DNA of 64,000 bases from MFD04580-c1 sp963702995 (GCA_963702995.1 OY969783.1:4216001-4280000); one strand, 5' to 3'; numbered from the stretch's first letter, positions 28,982 through 43,900 are shown. A program made the numbers and translations. The notes: a model not told the origin generated them from the letters alone.

Positions 28982-31900
28982 CTAGCCGACCGTCTTCGTC
29001 ACGACCGTCCCCCCGGGGACGTTCAGCGCCCCGAACATGCTTGGGGCGGTCAGGCTTTGCAGCACTTCCGCCTTGCCGCCGCGGAGGGTCACGTCGCCCA
29101 GCGGGCCCGTGCTGGCGATGCTGCCGACGAGCGTATACGTGTCAACCGATCCGCCGTTCCCCAGGAACGAGAGGCTCTGGACGGCGGCCTGGCCGGGGGC
29201 GCCGTTGGTATAGGTGGCGAAGGCGGTGACGGTGGTGCCGTCGCTCGACTCATCGGCCAGCAGCAGGCCGCGCGGGTCGAAACCGCCGCGAGCGCCGGCG
29301 AACAGGCCGACCTTTGGCGCCGAGCCAACGACCACCCGCAGCGGCTCGGTCGCCGGGGCGACGGCCGCATAGGGCCGGTGCGTCGCCGGGTTGGCCGCCA
29401 GGGCCGACAGGAGCATCGCCTTCCGCAACCCGCGGGCGCTCTGGACGGCGGCCGTTGCCGAGTGGGCGCCCTTGGCGTCGGTCAGCGTGGAGAAGGCGAT
29501 CCCCTGCACGCTGGCGGCCGCGATGCCGCCGGCGGGGAGGTTGTCGCGCACCGCGACCGCGCCCAGCGCGTCCGCCGTCAGCACGACGCCGCCCGCGACG
29601 CGTGCCGCCCTGGTGCTGTGCGTCGGTTTCCCGCCGCGCACCCTGGGCTGGCCGACGCCGCTATAGCCGAAGTAGGCGTTTTCGGCCGCCGTCACCCCGC
29701 CGAGGAGGCTCCCGGCGACTTCGATGTTCCGCAGCCCCGTCGCCGCGCCGCCGGCCGAATCGATTCGGGCGAGGTCGTACGCGGCGCCGGTGGGGGCCGA
29801 AAGCGCCAGGTCGAACCGACCGGCGGCCGCCTCGGTGATGCGGATCGCCGCCTGCGCGCTCCCGCCTTCGTAGAGCACGCCGAATGTGACCCCGGGGAGC
29901 AGCGGCGTCGCCGTCGAAGGCAGCCCGGCGGCCGGGGTGACCGTGATCGATCGCGCTGTGCCGCCCTGGGTGATCTTGAGCACCAGGCCCGTGGCATCGG
30001 CCGTTGCCGCGGCGACGCCGATCGTGCCGATCGACCCCGCCGTGAGCGTTCCGGCCGCGGCGCCGCCGATTCGGAGCGTGCCGAGGTGGCCGCCGACGCT
30101 CAGCACGCTCGTGGGGAGCAGGCTGCTGGCAATCGTCAACGCATCAAGGGAGCCGCCAAGCGTGATCGACCCCGCCACGCTGCCGCCGAGGGACATCGTG
30201 CCGACCGATCCGCCGGCGCGGATCGTTCCGCCGGTGTCGCCGGTGATGTTCACGCTCGCGATCGCACCGCCGGCCTGTAGGCGACCGCTGAACGCCCCGC
30301 TGATGGCGACCGGGCCCAGGTCGGCCGTCGCCGTAACGCCGCCGGCGAAGTCATGACCCACGGTAAGCCCGGCGATCAAGCCTGCCGCGGTGATCGTCCC
30401 GGCGAGGCTGCCGCCGATTGAGATCGCTGCGATACCGGCGCCCGATGAGAGCGCCCCTGTCAGATTGCCATTGACGATCACCGTGCCGACGGACTGCCCG
30501 GAGGTCAGCGTCCCGAGCCAGCTTCCGCCGACCGCGGTCGGCCCGATCGCGCCGCCGGCCGAAATGGTGCCGCCGAAGTCGCCGCCGATGGCAATGTGGC
30601 TGATATCGTCGCCGGCGCTTACCGCTCCGGTCATCGCGCCGTTCACCGTGAGTGCGCCCAGGCCGGCCGTCAGCGTCAGTGGCCCCACCAGCGCGCCGCT
30701 GACGGTGACCGACGTCAGCCCGCCGGTGATCGGGAGCGGAGCGGCCAGGTCGCCACCCACCGCGACCGAGCCCGTGGCGAAGCGGTCCAGCGTCAGGCCG
30801 CCTTGGTAGCTGCCGGGGATGACCACCGCGACGCTGTTGGCGCCGAGCCCGCCGTCGAGCGTCGTGACGACGGCCGCGTCCGGGCTCTGGATCGACACGG
30901 TGTCGTTGCCGCTGCCCAGGAGCACGCCCAGCGTCGCGAGATGAGCGTACGTGATCGGCCCACCGAGGCCGCCGATCGAGCCCGGGGCCATCGACACCGT
31001 GCGGCCGATGCTGTCCGCCGAGTCATCCACGTTAAGCGTGTTCGTCCCCGCGCCGCCGTCGAGCGACAACGGCCCGGCCAGTGCGACGGGCAGCCCGCCG
31101 AGCGGCCATTCCGAAGGCCCAGCAAAGCCGAGGCTGGCTGCGGCGGCCGCCACATTGAACGTTTCATCGCCAGCGCCGCCGGTGATGGAAGTCGCCGTGC
31201 CCGCCGCCGTCCCCCACACGCGGACGGCATCGCCGCCGCCGCCGAGGCCCAGATCCAGGGCGGACAGGCCGCTGTAGTTGATTCCGCCGGGGCTCGCGCC
31301 CCGCACGACGTTTTGCCCGACGATGATGGCCTTACTCGCGGCCGCTCCGGAGTCGTCAAGGTTGAGCGTCGTCGCTCCGCCGCCGTTGACCGTGAGCGTA
31401 CCCATGAGCGTGTCGAGAGCGCCGCCGGCCGCGGGAGCCTGGCTGCCGGCGGACACGACGTCTGCGCCGGAGCCGGTCGTGATCGTCAGCGGCCCCGTGG
31501 TGGCCCGGACGCTCAACACATCATGCCCGGCGCCCGTGTAGAGCTGTGTCTGCCCGGCGATGGTGTCGCGGACCATGATGCTGTCGCCGCCTGACCCGCT
31601 GCGCACCGTCACGCTGGCCATGCCGGTGTAGGTGATCGGCGCCGGGCTGATGCCGGCGGGGCCGGTCGGGTTGAGCGTGAACGTCTTTCCAACCGCGTTG
31701 CCCGAATCGTCAACCACGACTGAATCGCGCCCAGCGCCGACGATCGATAACGGCCCGGCAATGCCGTCCACCGTTCCGCCCAGGCCCGGCGCGGCGCTGC
31801 CTACGGAAATCGCATTCGCCCCGTCACCCGGCGTGAGGACCGTAACCGTGCCAGCGTGCGTCGAGGTGACCGAGACGGCGTCGTTGCCGATGCCAAGCGA

Positions 31901-34900
31901 GACGGCGAGCGACGCCGCCCCGCGGTAGGTGATCGGCGCCGGGGTCAGGCCAATGATCGTTGTCGCCGTAACCGTGCCGGTGCGGCCGATGGCGCTGCCG
32001 GTGTCATCGAGGCTCAAAAGGTCCGACCCGTTGCCGTTGACGGTCACCGCCCCGCGAATGTTGTCGAGCGTCGATGGCGTCGCGCTGCCGAAGCTGACCG
32101 AGTTCAACCCTGCGCCGGTGTTCAGCGTCAAGGGGCCGCCGGTCGCCTGGACGGCGACGGCGTCGTTCCCTCCGCCGGCGTTGACGGTCGTCGTGGCCCC
32201 GATGGTCGTCCCGGCGATCGTCAGGTTGACGCCGGCCGCGGCGGTGTCGAGGGTCAGCGACGAGAGGCCCCCGTACGTGATCATGGCGGGCGCGATGCCG
32301 GTGACGCTCGTCCCATCAAGTGTGGCCCGCTTCGTATGAGCATTCGCGGCATCGTCGATCACCAGCGAACCCTGGCCGCCGCCGTCAACGCTCAGCGCCC
32401 CGTGAATCCCATCGACGCTGTGAGCGAGGCCGACGCTGACCGCCGTCGTCCCGGAAGCCCCGGTTTGGATGCTCGTCGCAGCGCCGGTCGTTTGGATCGC
32501 GACCGTGTTGGCGCCCGCGCCGGTGTTGAGGTTGGTGGGGCCGGAATCGGCCTGTAGGGTCACGGTGTCGTCGCCGCCGCCGGTGGCGAGATGGGTGGTC
32601 GTCAGTGCCGCCGTATCGGTGACGGTAAGCGTGTCGCTGCCGCCGCCCAGGGTCAGGTTGAGCGTGCCGACGCCGCTGTAGTTGACGGTCCCTGCGGCGA
32701 CTCCGGCGATCGTCGTCGGGGTCAGGGTGACGGTCTTGGCGGGCGCGTTCGCCGAATCGTCCACGGTGAGCGTGTCGGCGCCGTTACCGACGACGGAAAC
32801 CGGGGCCGTCAGGCCATCGATGATGCCGCTCTGGCCGAGGGTGATCGCGTCCACGGCTCCGAGCGCGGAGGTGATCGTCGTTGCTCCCGCGGCCGCGAGG
32901 ACGGCCACGCGGTTCGCGCCGGCTCTGGGGTTCAGGCTCGTGAGGCCGGCGTCGGACTGAACGGCGAAGACGTCGTCGCCCGCCCCGCCGTTGACGGTGG
33001 TGGCGGTGGCGGCGTCGGTGGAGGCGATCGTCAGCGTATTGCCACCGTTGCCCAGGTTGATCGTGAGCGCCGTCAGGCCGCCGTAGTTCAAGTCGCCCGT
33101 GGAGAGGCCCCTCAGGCTGATCGCGGTGAGCGTGGCGGATTTGCCGGCCGCGTCAGCGGGATCGTCCACAGTGACGAGGTCCGCCCCGTTGCCGAGGAGC
33201 GCTGAATGCGGCCCGGATTGCGGCAACACTACCGGCATGACCGACGGCTATCTGATTGTGCGCTCCGGCGGCCGAGGTGACGGTCGTCGCGGCGCCGGTG
33301 CCTTCGATAACCACCCCATTGTTGCCGCTGCTGGTGGTGATGCTCGTCGGGCCCGAGTCGGTGGCGACCGTGATCGCGTCGTTCCCGGTGTTGCCGGTGA
33401 TCTGGGTCGTGGTTCCGGCCGCCGTATCGGCGACCACCAGTGTTGTCCCGCCGGAGCCGAGGAGCAGGTTGAGCTGGGCCGGGGCGGTATACGTGATCCC
33501 GCCCGCCGCCATGCCAAGCCCGGTGATCGTCGTGGGCGTGAGGCTGGCGACGCGGGTAACGACGGCCCCGCTGTCGTCAACGGTGAGCGTATCGGCCGCG
33601 TTGGCCTGTACGGTCAGTGCGCCCTGGATGCCGTCGAGGGTCGAGGGGCCGCCACTGCCGACGCGAACGGTGTTGACGCCGACGCCGGTGTCGATCGTCG
33701 CGGCCGCGCTGATCCCCTGGACGGCCACGGTGTCGTTCCCCCCGCCGGTGCGGACAGTCGTCGGCCCGGATGTCTTCTGAAGGGTGACGCTGTCCGCGCC
33801 GGTTCCGGTGGCGATTGATGTTGTCGCGGCCGCCGGCGTGTCGCTCACTGTGACGGTGTTCCCGCCAGAGCCAAGGGCGACGTTGAGCGCGGCCAGGCCC
33901 GTGTCGCCGCCGAAGTCGATCGGGGCGGGGCTGAAGCCGGTTGCGGCCGTGGCAGAGAGGATGCCGCTCTTGGCGGCCGCATTAGCGGAGTCGTCGAGGT
34001 TGATCGTATCGGTGCCGCCGCCGGTCAGCGTCAGGGCGCCAGCCAGGCCATCGAGCGTCCCACCGATCGCCGGGGCCAGGGTGCCGACGTTGATGGTATC
34101 GACGCCCGTCCCAACGCTGACGGCAGTCGGCCCGCCGGTCGAGCGGACATTGACGGTGTCGTTCCCACCGCCCGTCTGGATCGACGTTGCGGCCGCACCG
34201 GTAGACTGGACGGTAAACGTATCGTTCCCATTGCCGCTGGACAGCGTGGTGGCGGTTGTGGCGTTCGTCCCGACCAAGGTGAAGTGTATGTCGCCCGAGC
34301 CGAGGGCGACGGTCAGCGCCGCCAGGCCCGAGTAGGCGATGCCGTCGCCGCCGATTCCCAGTCCGCTGAGGAGGCTCTGCGTCAGAAGGCCCGTCGGGGC
34401 GAGGGTGTCGGCCGTGTCGTCGATGTGCAGGCTGTCCACGCCGTTCCCAGCGACGGAGAGGCCGCCGAGCAGGCCGACGATCGTGCCGCCGCCCGCCGGC
34501 GCCGCGCTGCCGACGTTAATCGTATTCGCACCGGTGCCCGTGGTGATTTCGGTGCGGCCGGTCGTCGCCCGCACGTTGAAGGTGTCGCCCGCGCCGCCGC
34601 CCAGGATTCGCGTCACCGCGTTGGCGGCCGTCTGCTCGACCGTCACCGCGTTCCCACCGGCGCCTAATGCAAGGTTGAGGCCCGAAATGCCGGTGTAACT
34701 GATGCCGGCCGGGCCCATGCCGAGCCCCTTCAGCACGGCGTTGGTCAGGTCGGCCGCCTGGGCTGTGGTTTCGCCGCTGTCGTCGATGTTCAGGGTGTCG
34801 TTGCCGGTCCCGGTCAGCGTCACCGGCCCGACGATCTTCGCCAGCGTCCCGCCCGGCGCGGGGGCAAGGCTGCCGACATTGATCGTGCTTGCGCCGTGCC

Positions 34901-37900
34901 CACCGGTGACGTGGACGCCGGCGGCCGCTGCCGCCTGGATGTTCATCACGTCGGCGCCGGCCCCGGTGTTGACCGACACGGCGGTGGTGGGCGCGGTCGC
35001 CGCCACAGTGAACGCCGTCACGCCGCTCCCCAGGGCCACGTTGAGGTTGGCGATGCCGGTGTAGGTCACACCGCCGGAGCCGATGCCCAGGCCGGAGAGG
35101 TTGGTGTCGGTGAGCAGGCCGGTGCGGGCGAGCGTGTCGGCGCCGTTGTCGAGGTTGAGGGTATCGCGGCCGCTGCCGGTGATGGTCACCGATGCGGCGA
35201 TGCTCGACAGCAGCGCGCCGGCCGCCCCCTGCGGGTTGCCGAGGTTGATCGTGCTGGCCCCGTCGCCCGTGGAGAGCGTCAGCGGGTAAGAGATCGCCTG
35301 CACGTTGAAGACGCTGTCGCCGATGCCCGCGTTGATCGTGGTCGGCGCACTGTTGCCGTTGACCAGGAACTGGTCGTTCCCGCCCTGGCCGTTCAGCGTG
35401 ACCGACAGGAAGCCGGTGTAGGTGATGGGCGCGCCCAGACCGGTGATGGAGGTCGGGGTGATGGCGATGTTCTCGTCGTTGCCGGTGGCATCGACGACCA
35501 GGTTCTGGATCACGCCGCCGCCGATCAGGTTGATTGGGGCCGAGATCGGGCCGGTGATGTGGTAGGTGGCGGAGGTTGAAGTCCCGTCCACCGTCACCGG
35601 CGAGGCGACGTTGGCGATGCTCAGGCTCGTGGCGCCGCCGTTGGTGTTGACGTTGAGCGCGCCGGCGTTCCCCTGGATGTTGAAGGTGTTGGCCGCGTTC
35701 CGCCCGCTCCCGCCGTTAAGGGTAAGCGAGCCGGTGTTGGACAGGACGGTGAACGAATCCTGGCCGGTGCCGCCGTTGAGGGTGGTCGAAGCGTTGTTCG
35801 CGTTGACCTGGAACGTGTCGTTCCCCTGGTGGCCGGTGACGGTCAGCGGCGCGCCGGTCCCGTTGAGGGTAAAGGTGTCGTTCCCGTCGCCGCCGTCGAT
35901 CGTGGTTGGCTGGCTCGTGCCGTTGACGACGAACGTGTCGTTGCCCGCCCCGCCCAGCAGCGTCGTCGGCACGGTGTCGCCGTTGAGCGTGAAGCTGTTG
36001 TTGCCTCCCTGCCCGTTGACGGTCAGGCCCTGGACGTTCGTGTAGTAGATGGGCGCGCCGGCGCCGGTGATGACGGTCGGGCCGACGACGAACTGCTCAT
36101 CGCCGGAGGTGCCGTTGACGGTGAGCGTCTGCCCGCCGAAGATCGACGCCCCGCCGTCAATCGCCAGCGGCGCCGTGATCGGGGCGTTGACGACGAACGC
36201 GTTGTCGCTGTTGTCGGTGTGGATCTCGGTCTGGACGGCGGCGCCCGTCCCTTTGACCACGTAGCTGTTGTCGCCCGGCCCGGCGAAGAGGTCGAGGTTG
36301 TCGATCGCGCCGTCGTATGCGATGCGGCCGCCGGCGCCGAGCGAGTCGGTGACGACCTCCGTTGACGTCAGACTGAACGACCGCTTGTTCGGGTCGGACT
36401 CGTCCTTCAGGGCCAGCACGTCGGTGCCGGTGGTGCCGACCACGGTCAGCAGGGCGTCGATCCCGGCGAGACTGCCCGGCTGGTTCGCGCCCTGCCAGCC
36501 GACGTAGTACGTCGTCGTGCCGCGGGTGGCCGTCACGACGTTCGCGTCGTTCCCCTGGAGCGTCGTGGGGATGAGGAGCGATTCGACGTAGAAGGTGTCG
36601 TTGCCGCCCTGGCCGTTGACGGCCATCGAGTCGCCCGAGTCGTTCGACGCGCCATAGATCTGCACGTCCAGCCCGCCCGCATCGCTGATCTCGACAACGT
36701 TCACCTGCCCCGGCGTCGAGGAGGCGTCGAGCAGGCCCGATGCCGTCCCGCTCCCCGTGCCGCTGGCGTCGCCCACGCCGCCGCCGGCGCCGGCGTAAGG
36801 CGTGGGGACCTGCGGGTTGGGCAGGGGCGGCAGGGCGGCCTGGCCGCTGGTCAGGGTGTACGTGTCGGCGGCCGTCGAGCCGCTGAGGCTGATCGAGTTG
36901 CCGACGGCATGGGCCGCTCCATAGCTCAGGGTCAGCGTGTGGACGCCGGTGCCGGTCAGGTCGCCGACGTGGATCTGGTTCGCGCCGCCCGGGCGCTGAG
37001 CAGGATGTCGCTCACGCCGGTGAAGAGGATGCTGACGGTGGAGTTGTCATCCAGCGTGTGGGTGACCGACGCCCCTCCGGCCGCCACCGGGGCCAGGGAG
37101 AGCTGCTCGCCCGAGGCGTAGGTCGTGCCGGGCGTGTTGGCGGTGACGACCAGTTCATCCTGCCCATTGCCGGTCAGGCGGACAGGGCCGGAGGTGTCGG
37201 AGTTCCAGAGGATCTTCGTCTTGCCGCCAGAACCACCGCCGCCGCCGCCGCCGGGGGCGCGGGTGTCGATCGTTTCCGCGCCGGAGCCGGTGACGATGGT
37301 GTCGTTCCCGCCGCCGCCGTTGATCGTCTCGGTGCCGGGGCCGGCCTCGATCAGGTCGGCCGCCGGGCCGCCGGTGAGCGACCCGCCGAACAGGCCCTGA
37401 TCGACGATCGTCGCGCTCTTGCCCGCCGCCCCGGCCGTGACGTTCACCGGCACGCGGACCGAGTTCTGGATCTGGATGTTGTTCGCCCCGTCGCCGGGGA
37501 TCCGCACCTGCGTGACACCGGGGAAGGCCTGGGTGTACCCGAGCGTGGTGATGTAGATCGTCTGGGCGCCGGTGGAGGCGTTGTAGTCGGCGCCGCCCTG
37601 GACGACGACGCTTTCGTCGGTGTTGCCGTTCTGGTAGTTGCGATACCCGCGCGCTGCCCGACGTTCACCACGAGCGGCCCGCCGTTGAACGAGCCCGGGT
37701 CCACCTGCGTCGCCGTGGGCGTCCCGGCCAAATAGACCGCCGGCGGGCGATGGCTGCTGAACGACCCGGCATGGATCGTGAAGCTGACGGTGATCGAGAA
37801 GAAGAAGAAATCGATCGAGACGCTGATCCCGAAGGTGATGTTCAGGTCCGAATCGACGGAGAAGCTCACGCCGACGCTCACGCCGATCCCCAGGACGTTG

Positions 37901-40900
37901 CCGCTCATCGTCGCGCCGCCCTCAATGGTGAGGACGCGGTGCCCGGAGACCTGCGGCGTCGCCGGCCGCACGGGCATGAACTGGCCGCTGTCGCCCAGCA
38001 GGGTGGGGCTGCCGACCATGAACGCGACCGTGAGGTGGGCGTTGCCACTGAGGCTGCCGATCCCGAAGTCGATCCCCGCGCTGCCGTAGACGGTGACGGC
38101 GAACTGCCCGGTTGAATCGATCCACCCGCCGACCGCCACCCCGATGTTGAAGATCAGCAGGTTCAGGCTCGCGTGCCCGACGATCGACACCGTGAAGACG
38201 TGGGTGACGTTGTCATAGTCGATGCTCCCCGTCGCGTCGAAGTGGAGGATCGACAGGATCGAGATGCTCGCCGACAGGTTCAGATGGACGCCGTTGGGGA
38301 CGGTGAGGCGGCTGTGGGTCGGGTCGGCCGGGTCGGGGACCGTCATCGCCGAGCTGAAGGTGTTGATCTGAAGCGTGATGCTGCCGTTGATGTTGAGCAG
38401 CGACCCGACGTTCAGCCCCGCGCTGACCGAGATCGTCAGCACCACGCCCGGCCCGTTGCCGCCGGAGCCGTTCCCGCCATAAATCATCGCCGCGCCGCTC
38501 ACGTTCAGCGACAGCCCGAAGAAGGCGTCGAGGTGGGCGTTCATCGTCACCGCCAGCGCGGTCCCGAAGACGCTGTCGTTCGTCAGCGCCAGGAAGAACT
38601 GGCCGTTGAGGTTGAACGACCCCGCCAGCGCCAGCTTGCCAATTATGTGGACCTGCACGAGGGTCGTGCCGGGGATGACGGTATCAGTCGGCGTGTTGCT
38701 GATCGCGCCCGAGCCGTAATCGTACTGGAACTCCTTCACCGTCTGATCGCGGCCGGTGCTGTTCACCTCCAGCGTCGCGGCGCCCTGCAGGCTCGCGATG
38801 CCGCCCAGGCTGATGTTGGCAGCCAGGCTGATGCTCGCGACGAGCCCGGCGCTGGTGATGTCCAGCGAGCCCGATGCCGCGATGTCCGCCAGCGGCCCCA
38901 TGCGCATCGTCGCCTGCGCGGCGATGCTGACGCCGTCTGCGCTGGCCTGGATGGTGAAGCTGCCGGTCAGCGTAAAGGTCTGGAGGACGTTCAGGTTGCC
39001 ATGCCCCTGGATCACCAGGTAGGGCCCTGCGCCGGCGTTGCCGCGGGAGCTTCCGTTCTCGGCCAGCAAGGGCATGCCGGCGGGGATGGTGAGGGTGAGG
39101 TTTGGCCCGGTGCCGGCCGCGTACCCGCCGTGGCCGGCGCCGTAGAGGGTGCCCAGCCGCTGGAGCTGCGTCGTCAGAGCGGCCAGGATGCCGCCATCCA
39201 CCGGCGTCGCGCTGGTGCCGCCGCCGCTCGCCGGGACCGCGCCGCTCATCTGGCCCAGGATCGCCGTGAGGTCGCTCGGCAGGGTGTAGCTGACCGCCTG
39301 CCCCGTCGTGTTGACGAAGAGCGTGAAGTCGAAGTCGAAATGGAGGACCGTCAGGTCGGCATGGTTCGAGATCGACAGCATGGCCGCGAAACCGTGGTCG
39401 TTGATCTCCAGCAGGCCCAGGGCGTCCATCTTCAGGATGTCCTGGCCGGCGATGCCCAGGTGCAGTTCGGCGAAGACGAAGACGTCGAACTTGAACCCGG
39501 AGCCCGTCTGCTTGAAGTCAACGTCGAAGACGCCGTTGAGGCCGAACGAGACCGGCCCCTTGTTGAACGACAGCGACCCGACCAGGTAGAGCCCGAACGA
39601 CGCGGGTTGGAGGTTGAAGGTCTCTGGGGTGAAGCCGTTGGCCACGCCCGCTGTCGGCAGGTTGAAGGTGACCTGGTGCCCGGCGCTGGCGTCGCTGTTG
39701 ATCCGCAGGAAGACCTCGGCCGACGCGGAGATGCCCGCGTCCTGCAGGAAGGGGATCGCGCCGGAGTCGAACTTCAGCTCGGCCGCTCCCCAGAGGGCGA
39801 ATTGGTCGGCCGCGTAGCGGATGGTGAACGTCCCGGCCGCGCTGACGACGTTGTTCGCCTGGATGAACTGCGTGATGCTCGCCGACAGCGACGCGTTGAA
39901 CTGCAGCGTCATCAGGGTGGACGTGAACGTGAGCTGCGCCTGCCCGGTCAGCGTCAGCGTCACCGCCGGCAGCGGCGAATAGACGATCAGCCCGTCGAGC
40001 TTGATGGCGAAGCCCGCCTGCTGGGCGTGCCAGTTGGGGTTGGTCCCCGGGTCGAGCAGGGTGCCGTTGGCGTCGGTCGGCGCGAAGGTGGCGCCGGCGG
40101 CGATGGTCAACTGCGGAAGGATAATGCCGCCCGGCAGGTTGATGTCCTTCTCGAACCAGAAGAGCGACTTGACCGCCCCGCCGCTGGCGACCTGGCTCAG
40201 GTCGAAGTAGCCGCGGAAGTTGACGGACTGGCCGAGGCTCTGGCCCTGCCCGCCGCCGCTGCCGCCGAAGAAGGCGTAGGCGTTGAGGAGGATCTTGCCG
40301 TCGGTTTCGATGATGACATCGCCGGTGATGCTCAGGTCCTGCTTGGGGATCCCCTCGAGCCCGAGCGTGACGGCCGCCTCAATGCGGATGACCGACTTGA
40401 GCGAGTCCATCGACCCGCCGCTCGACTCCACCCGCAGGATGCCGGCCGCGTCCTTGGCGACGTGGTACTTGAAGCTCCCCAGCGTGATCGTCCAGCCCGC
40501 CACCGGCTGGCCCGAACGCGGCGCATCGGCCTTGATGGTGGCGGTGTTGTCGATCGAGATGCCGTACGCCTTGAAGGCGGAGATCACGTCGTCGGTGACG
40601 GTGCCGCTGTTCAGCGCGGTGACGATCGTATCGACCGTCGGCACGGTGCCCGCGGCGTTGGTCCCGGCGGAATCGACGACGAACCGTTCTTTGCTGACGT
40701 CCAGTCCGCCGGAGAGGTTCTGCTGGATGACGTAATACGTCGTGTTGTCCACGATCAGCCACTCGCGGCCGCTCAGCTCCGTCACCACCTTCGTGCTCTG
40801 CACCCCGTTCAAGCTCGCCGCCGAGGCGGTGGAGCTGGAAAGCACGTCGCCGTAAGTCAGGAACTGGTCCGACAGGCTCTGGGAGATCGTCCCGCTGGAA

Positions 40901-43900
40901 AGGGCCGCCGCAATGTCCGACGCGCCGTCGGTGATCGTGAACAAGTACCCGCCGCTGCCGCCGCCCGCCTGGTTCACCACTTCCTGCTTGAGCTGTTTTT
41001 CCCACTGGTCGAGCTGGAGCTGCGTGCCGGGCGAGAAGACCGGGCTCTTGAGGTCCGTCGCGCTGGCGATGCTCGGGAAGGGCGTCGCGTCGAACGTGAT
41101 GCCGCCGTAGAGCGATTCGATCGCCAGGTCGATCGGCGGGACGATCAGCAGCGGCGCGTCCACCTGCACGTAGGCCTCGAGCGGCCCGTTCTGGCTCAGG
41201 CCGAAGCGGATGTGCAGCCCGCCCACGTCGGGCATGGTGAATCCGCCGTCGATCCCGGCGTAGAAGACGGTGTGGTCGTACGGCTGGCCCGGCTGCACCT
41301 GGTGGTTCAGCGCGTCGAGCTTGATGACCCCGATGATCAGCGCCGCGTCGAGCGTGCCGCCGAAGACGTTGCCCGTCGCCGAGATCGCGCCCGAATCGAT
41401 GCTGGTGATCGGGAATTCACCGTTGAGCAGCTTGTGGACGTCGATCACGACGTTGGTCACGTCCCCCTGGAGGGCGATCGTGCCGTAATTGCCCTGGATG
41501 TGGGCCGAGAGCGTGATCGTGAAGTTGCTGGCGTCGGCCGAGAGGTCCGGCCAGGTCAGCACGAGGCTGCGGATCTGGATCGGGATCCAGCTCGGCCACC
41601 CCAGGTCGCCCGAGCTGCCAGCGCCGATGCTCACGCCGACGCTGAAGTCCGGCGGGACCGAGAACGACCCGTCGCCATGGATCGCGATGTTGCCCAGGTC
41701 GCTGCCGGCCGTCCCCGTGAGCGACAGCCTGGAGAGCGTGACGTTCACTGACAGGCTGCTGAGGGAGACCAGCGTCTGGCTGCCGGTGGCGCTGGGGTTG
41801 AAGGTGACGTTGGTCGCCGACAGGCTGACCGGCCCGACTTTCAGCCCGACGCTGGCGGCCGCGAACGAGAAGCCCCAGTTCCCGCTCATGTCGTGCGTGA
41901 GCGTCGCCGCCACGCCGGTGCCGGTCACCTGGAAAGCGCTGCGCCGAGCTTCACCGAATCGGCCCCGAGAGTGATTGAGCCGTTGAACGCGATCGATCCG
42001 TTGAAGGAGACCGACAGGTCAGCGATCGAGACGAACGGGTTGGTGAACTGCGCCAGGCTGCTGAAGGAGAGCGTCCCGAGGTAGCGGATCGTCCCGCGGC
42101 CGAGCTGGAAATGATCGCCGTAGATCGTCAGCCCGGGCACGTGGGCCCCGTTGGCGTCGGTGATCGGGGCGATCATCCCCTGGATGCCGTTGCCGCTCTG
42201 CCCGATCGGGACGGTGATCGTCGCGCTGTCGATCGAGATCAGCTTCTGTGTGCTGTCGGCGTTGGGGTCGTACTGGATGACGATGTTGCTCGCCGTCACG
42301 TTGACCACGTGCGGCACGTCGAGCACGAACTGGTTGGCCTGGAAGCTGAACTTCCCGGTCGGCCCGAAGTGGGTGATGCGGAAGGAGGAGAAATCGACGC
42401 CGACTGAGAGCTGGAACGTGCCGGTGATGCCGGTCAGCACCGCTTGGGTGCCGCCCGCGCTGGCGCCGCCAGAACCACTCGAGCCGCCCGAGCCACCGGA
42501 GCCGAACGTCAGCACCGCCGCGTCGGCCTTGAGGCCCAGGTCCACGAGCAACTGGCCGTTGTTGAACGAGAAGTTCCGGAAGACAGGGGCGAGGTTGTAC
42601 AGGGAGAGCGGCCCGATCTTCCGCGGCGTCCCCGAGGGGAGCGTCGGCGTGGGCACACTGGCCATGGAGCCGGTCGAACCGGGCTGGCCGGCGGACCCGC
42701 TGGACGGAGAGACGCCCTGGTGAACCAGCGTCTGGCCGCCGGGGCCGCCGCCGACTGTGAGATTGGCGGCGGGGGAAGACGTGTCTGCGGTAGAAACGTT
42801 GGGCGCTGCGCCGCTGCCGGAACTGAGGATCGAGAAGCCGGTGACCTGGAAGCCGGCGGCCCCCAGGTTGAAGCCGGATGCGCCCACCGTGAAATCGACC
42901 GCGCCCGTGAGATCGACCAGCTGTGCCCCGTTGGCCGTCAGCGTGAACTCGGCACGCGTCGCGTTGATGTCCACCAGCCCGCCGGTCTTGGTGATCGTCG
43001 CATCGACGCTGATCGCCAGGACGGGGTTGTTGTTTGAATCGAGGATCTTGACCGTCATCCCCGTGACGTTGGCCGTCGGCCCGCCGGTGGGGATCGGGTG
43101 CGCGGCGTCGTTGGGGTTCGTCTGCTGGCTGGCGGTCGTGTTGGATTGCACCGAGAGCACGCCGCCGACGTAGAGGCCCGGGATGCCGACCAGCGACACA
43201 TTCCCCGACGCCGCGATGGCGTATGTCATGGCGGCCGCCCCCTGCTTGACGAGCACCAGCCCCAGCGATCCCCCCGCCACCTGCAGGCCGATCGGGTTCG
43301 TCCCGCCCACGCCGACAAACGCGCCGACGTTGCTGGCCGCCACCGCGATGCGGCTGGTGGCGCCGCTCACCGTTCGCGTGAAGCTGAAATCGCCGGCCAG
43401 GCTCACGAACTGCTGCGTCGGGTCGCTGGGGCTGGCGATTGCCAGCGTCACGCCCGTGCCGGCAAACGATTGCTCGTTGCCGGTGAAGCTGATGGTGACG
43501 GGCGTCGTCGAGCCGGGGTTGGCCGGGTCGGGGACGTTCACGGTGTCCCGCACCGCCCCGGCCGTGTTGGCGCGGACGGCGAGGTTCCCCGAGAGCGTCA
43601 GCCCGGTGACCCCGAGCAAGGCGGCGTGGCCCGAGGCGTCCAGGGCGTAGTCTGATGTGTGCCGCGGCGAGGCGACGTTGGTCCGGTCGATCGTGCTGTA
43701 GACCACAAGCCCGAGGTTGGCATTGCTGATCAGAACGCCGGCGGCGCTGGGGTTGATGGTGCCGTCGCCGAGCCGCGCCGGCCCGTCGCCGAGGAACGCC
43801 TCCAACCCGGCGGCCGCGATCAGCACGCGGGTCGTGGTGACGTTCCCCACCACCGTCTGCGACTCGCTGAAGCTGAAGCCGCCGGTAAGCCCGACAAACT

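Noticed and set aside
38173..41751. 1,192-codon open frame on the + strand opposite giant 1
   Set aside because: Its translation is rich in Arg, Asp, Gln and Val without domains or repeats of its own. It is the antisense of a G+C-rich coding strand with strong third-position bias.
41925..41928. GTGA start/stop overlap suggesting two cotranscribed genes within giant 1
   Set aside because: The downstream frame begins mid-repeat with no signal or LEPR-XLL motif. One inserted base at GGCGCAGCGCT gives continuous sequence (KLGASAFQVTGTG).
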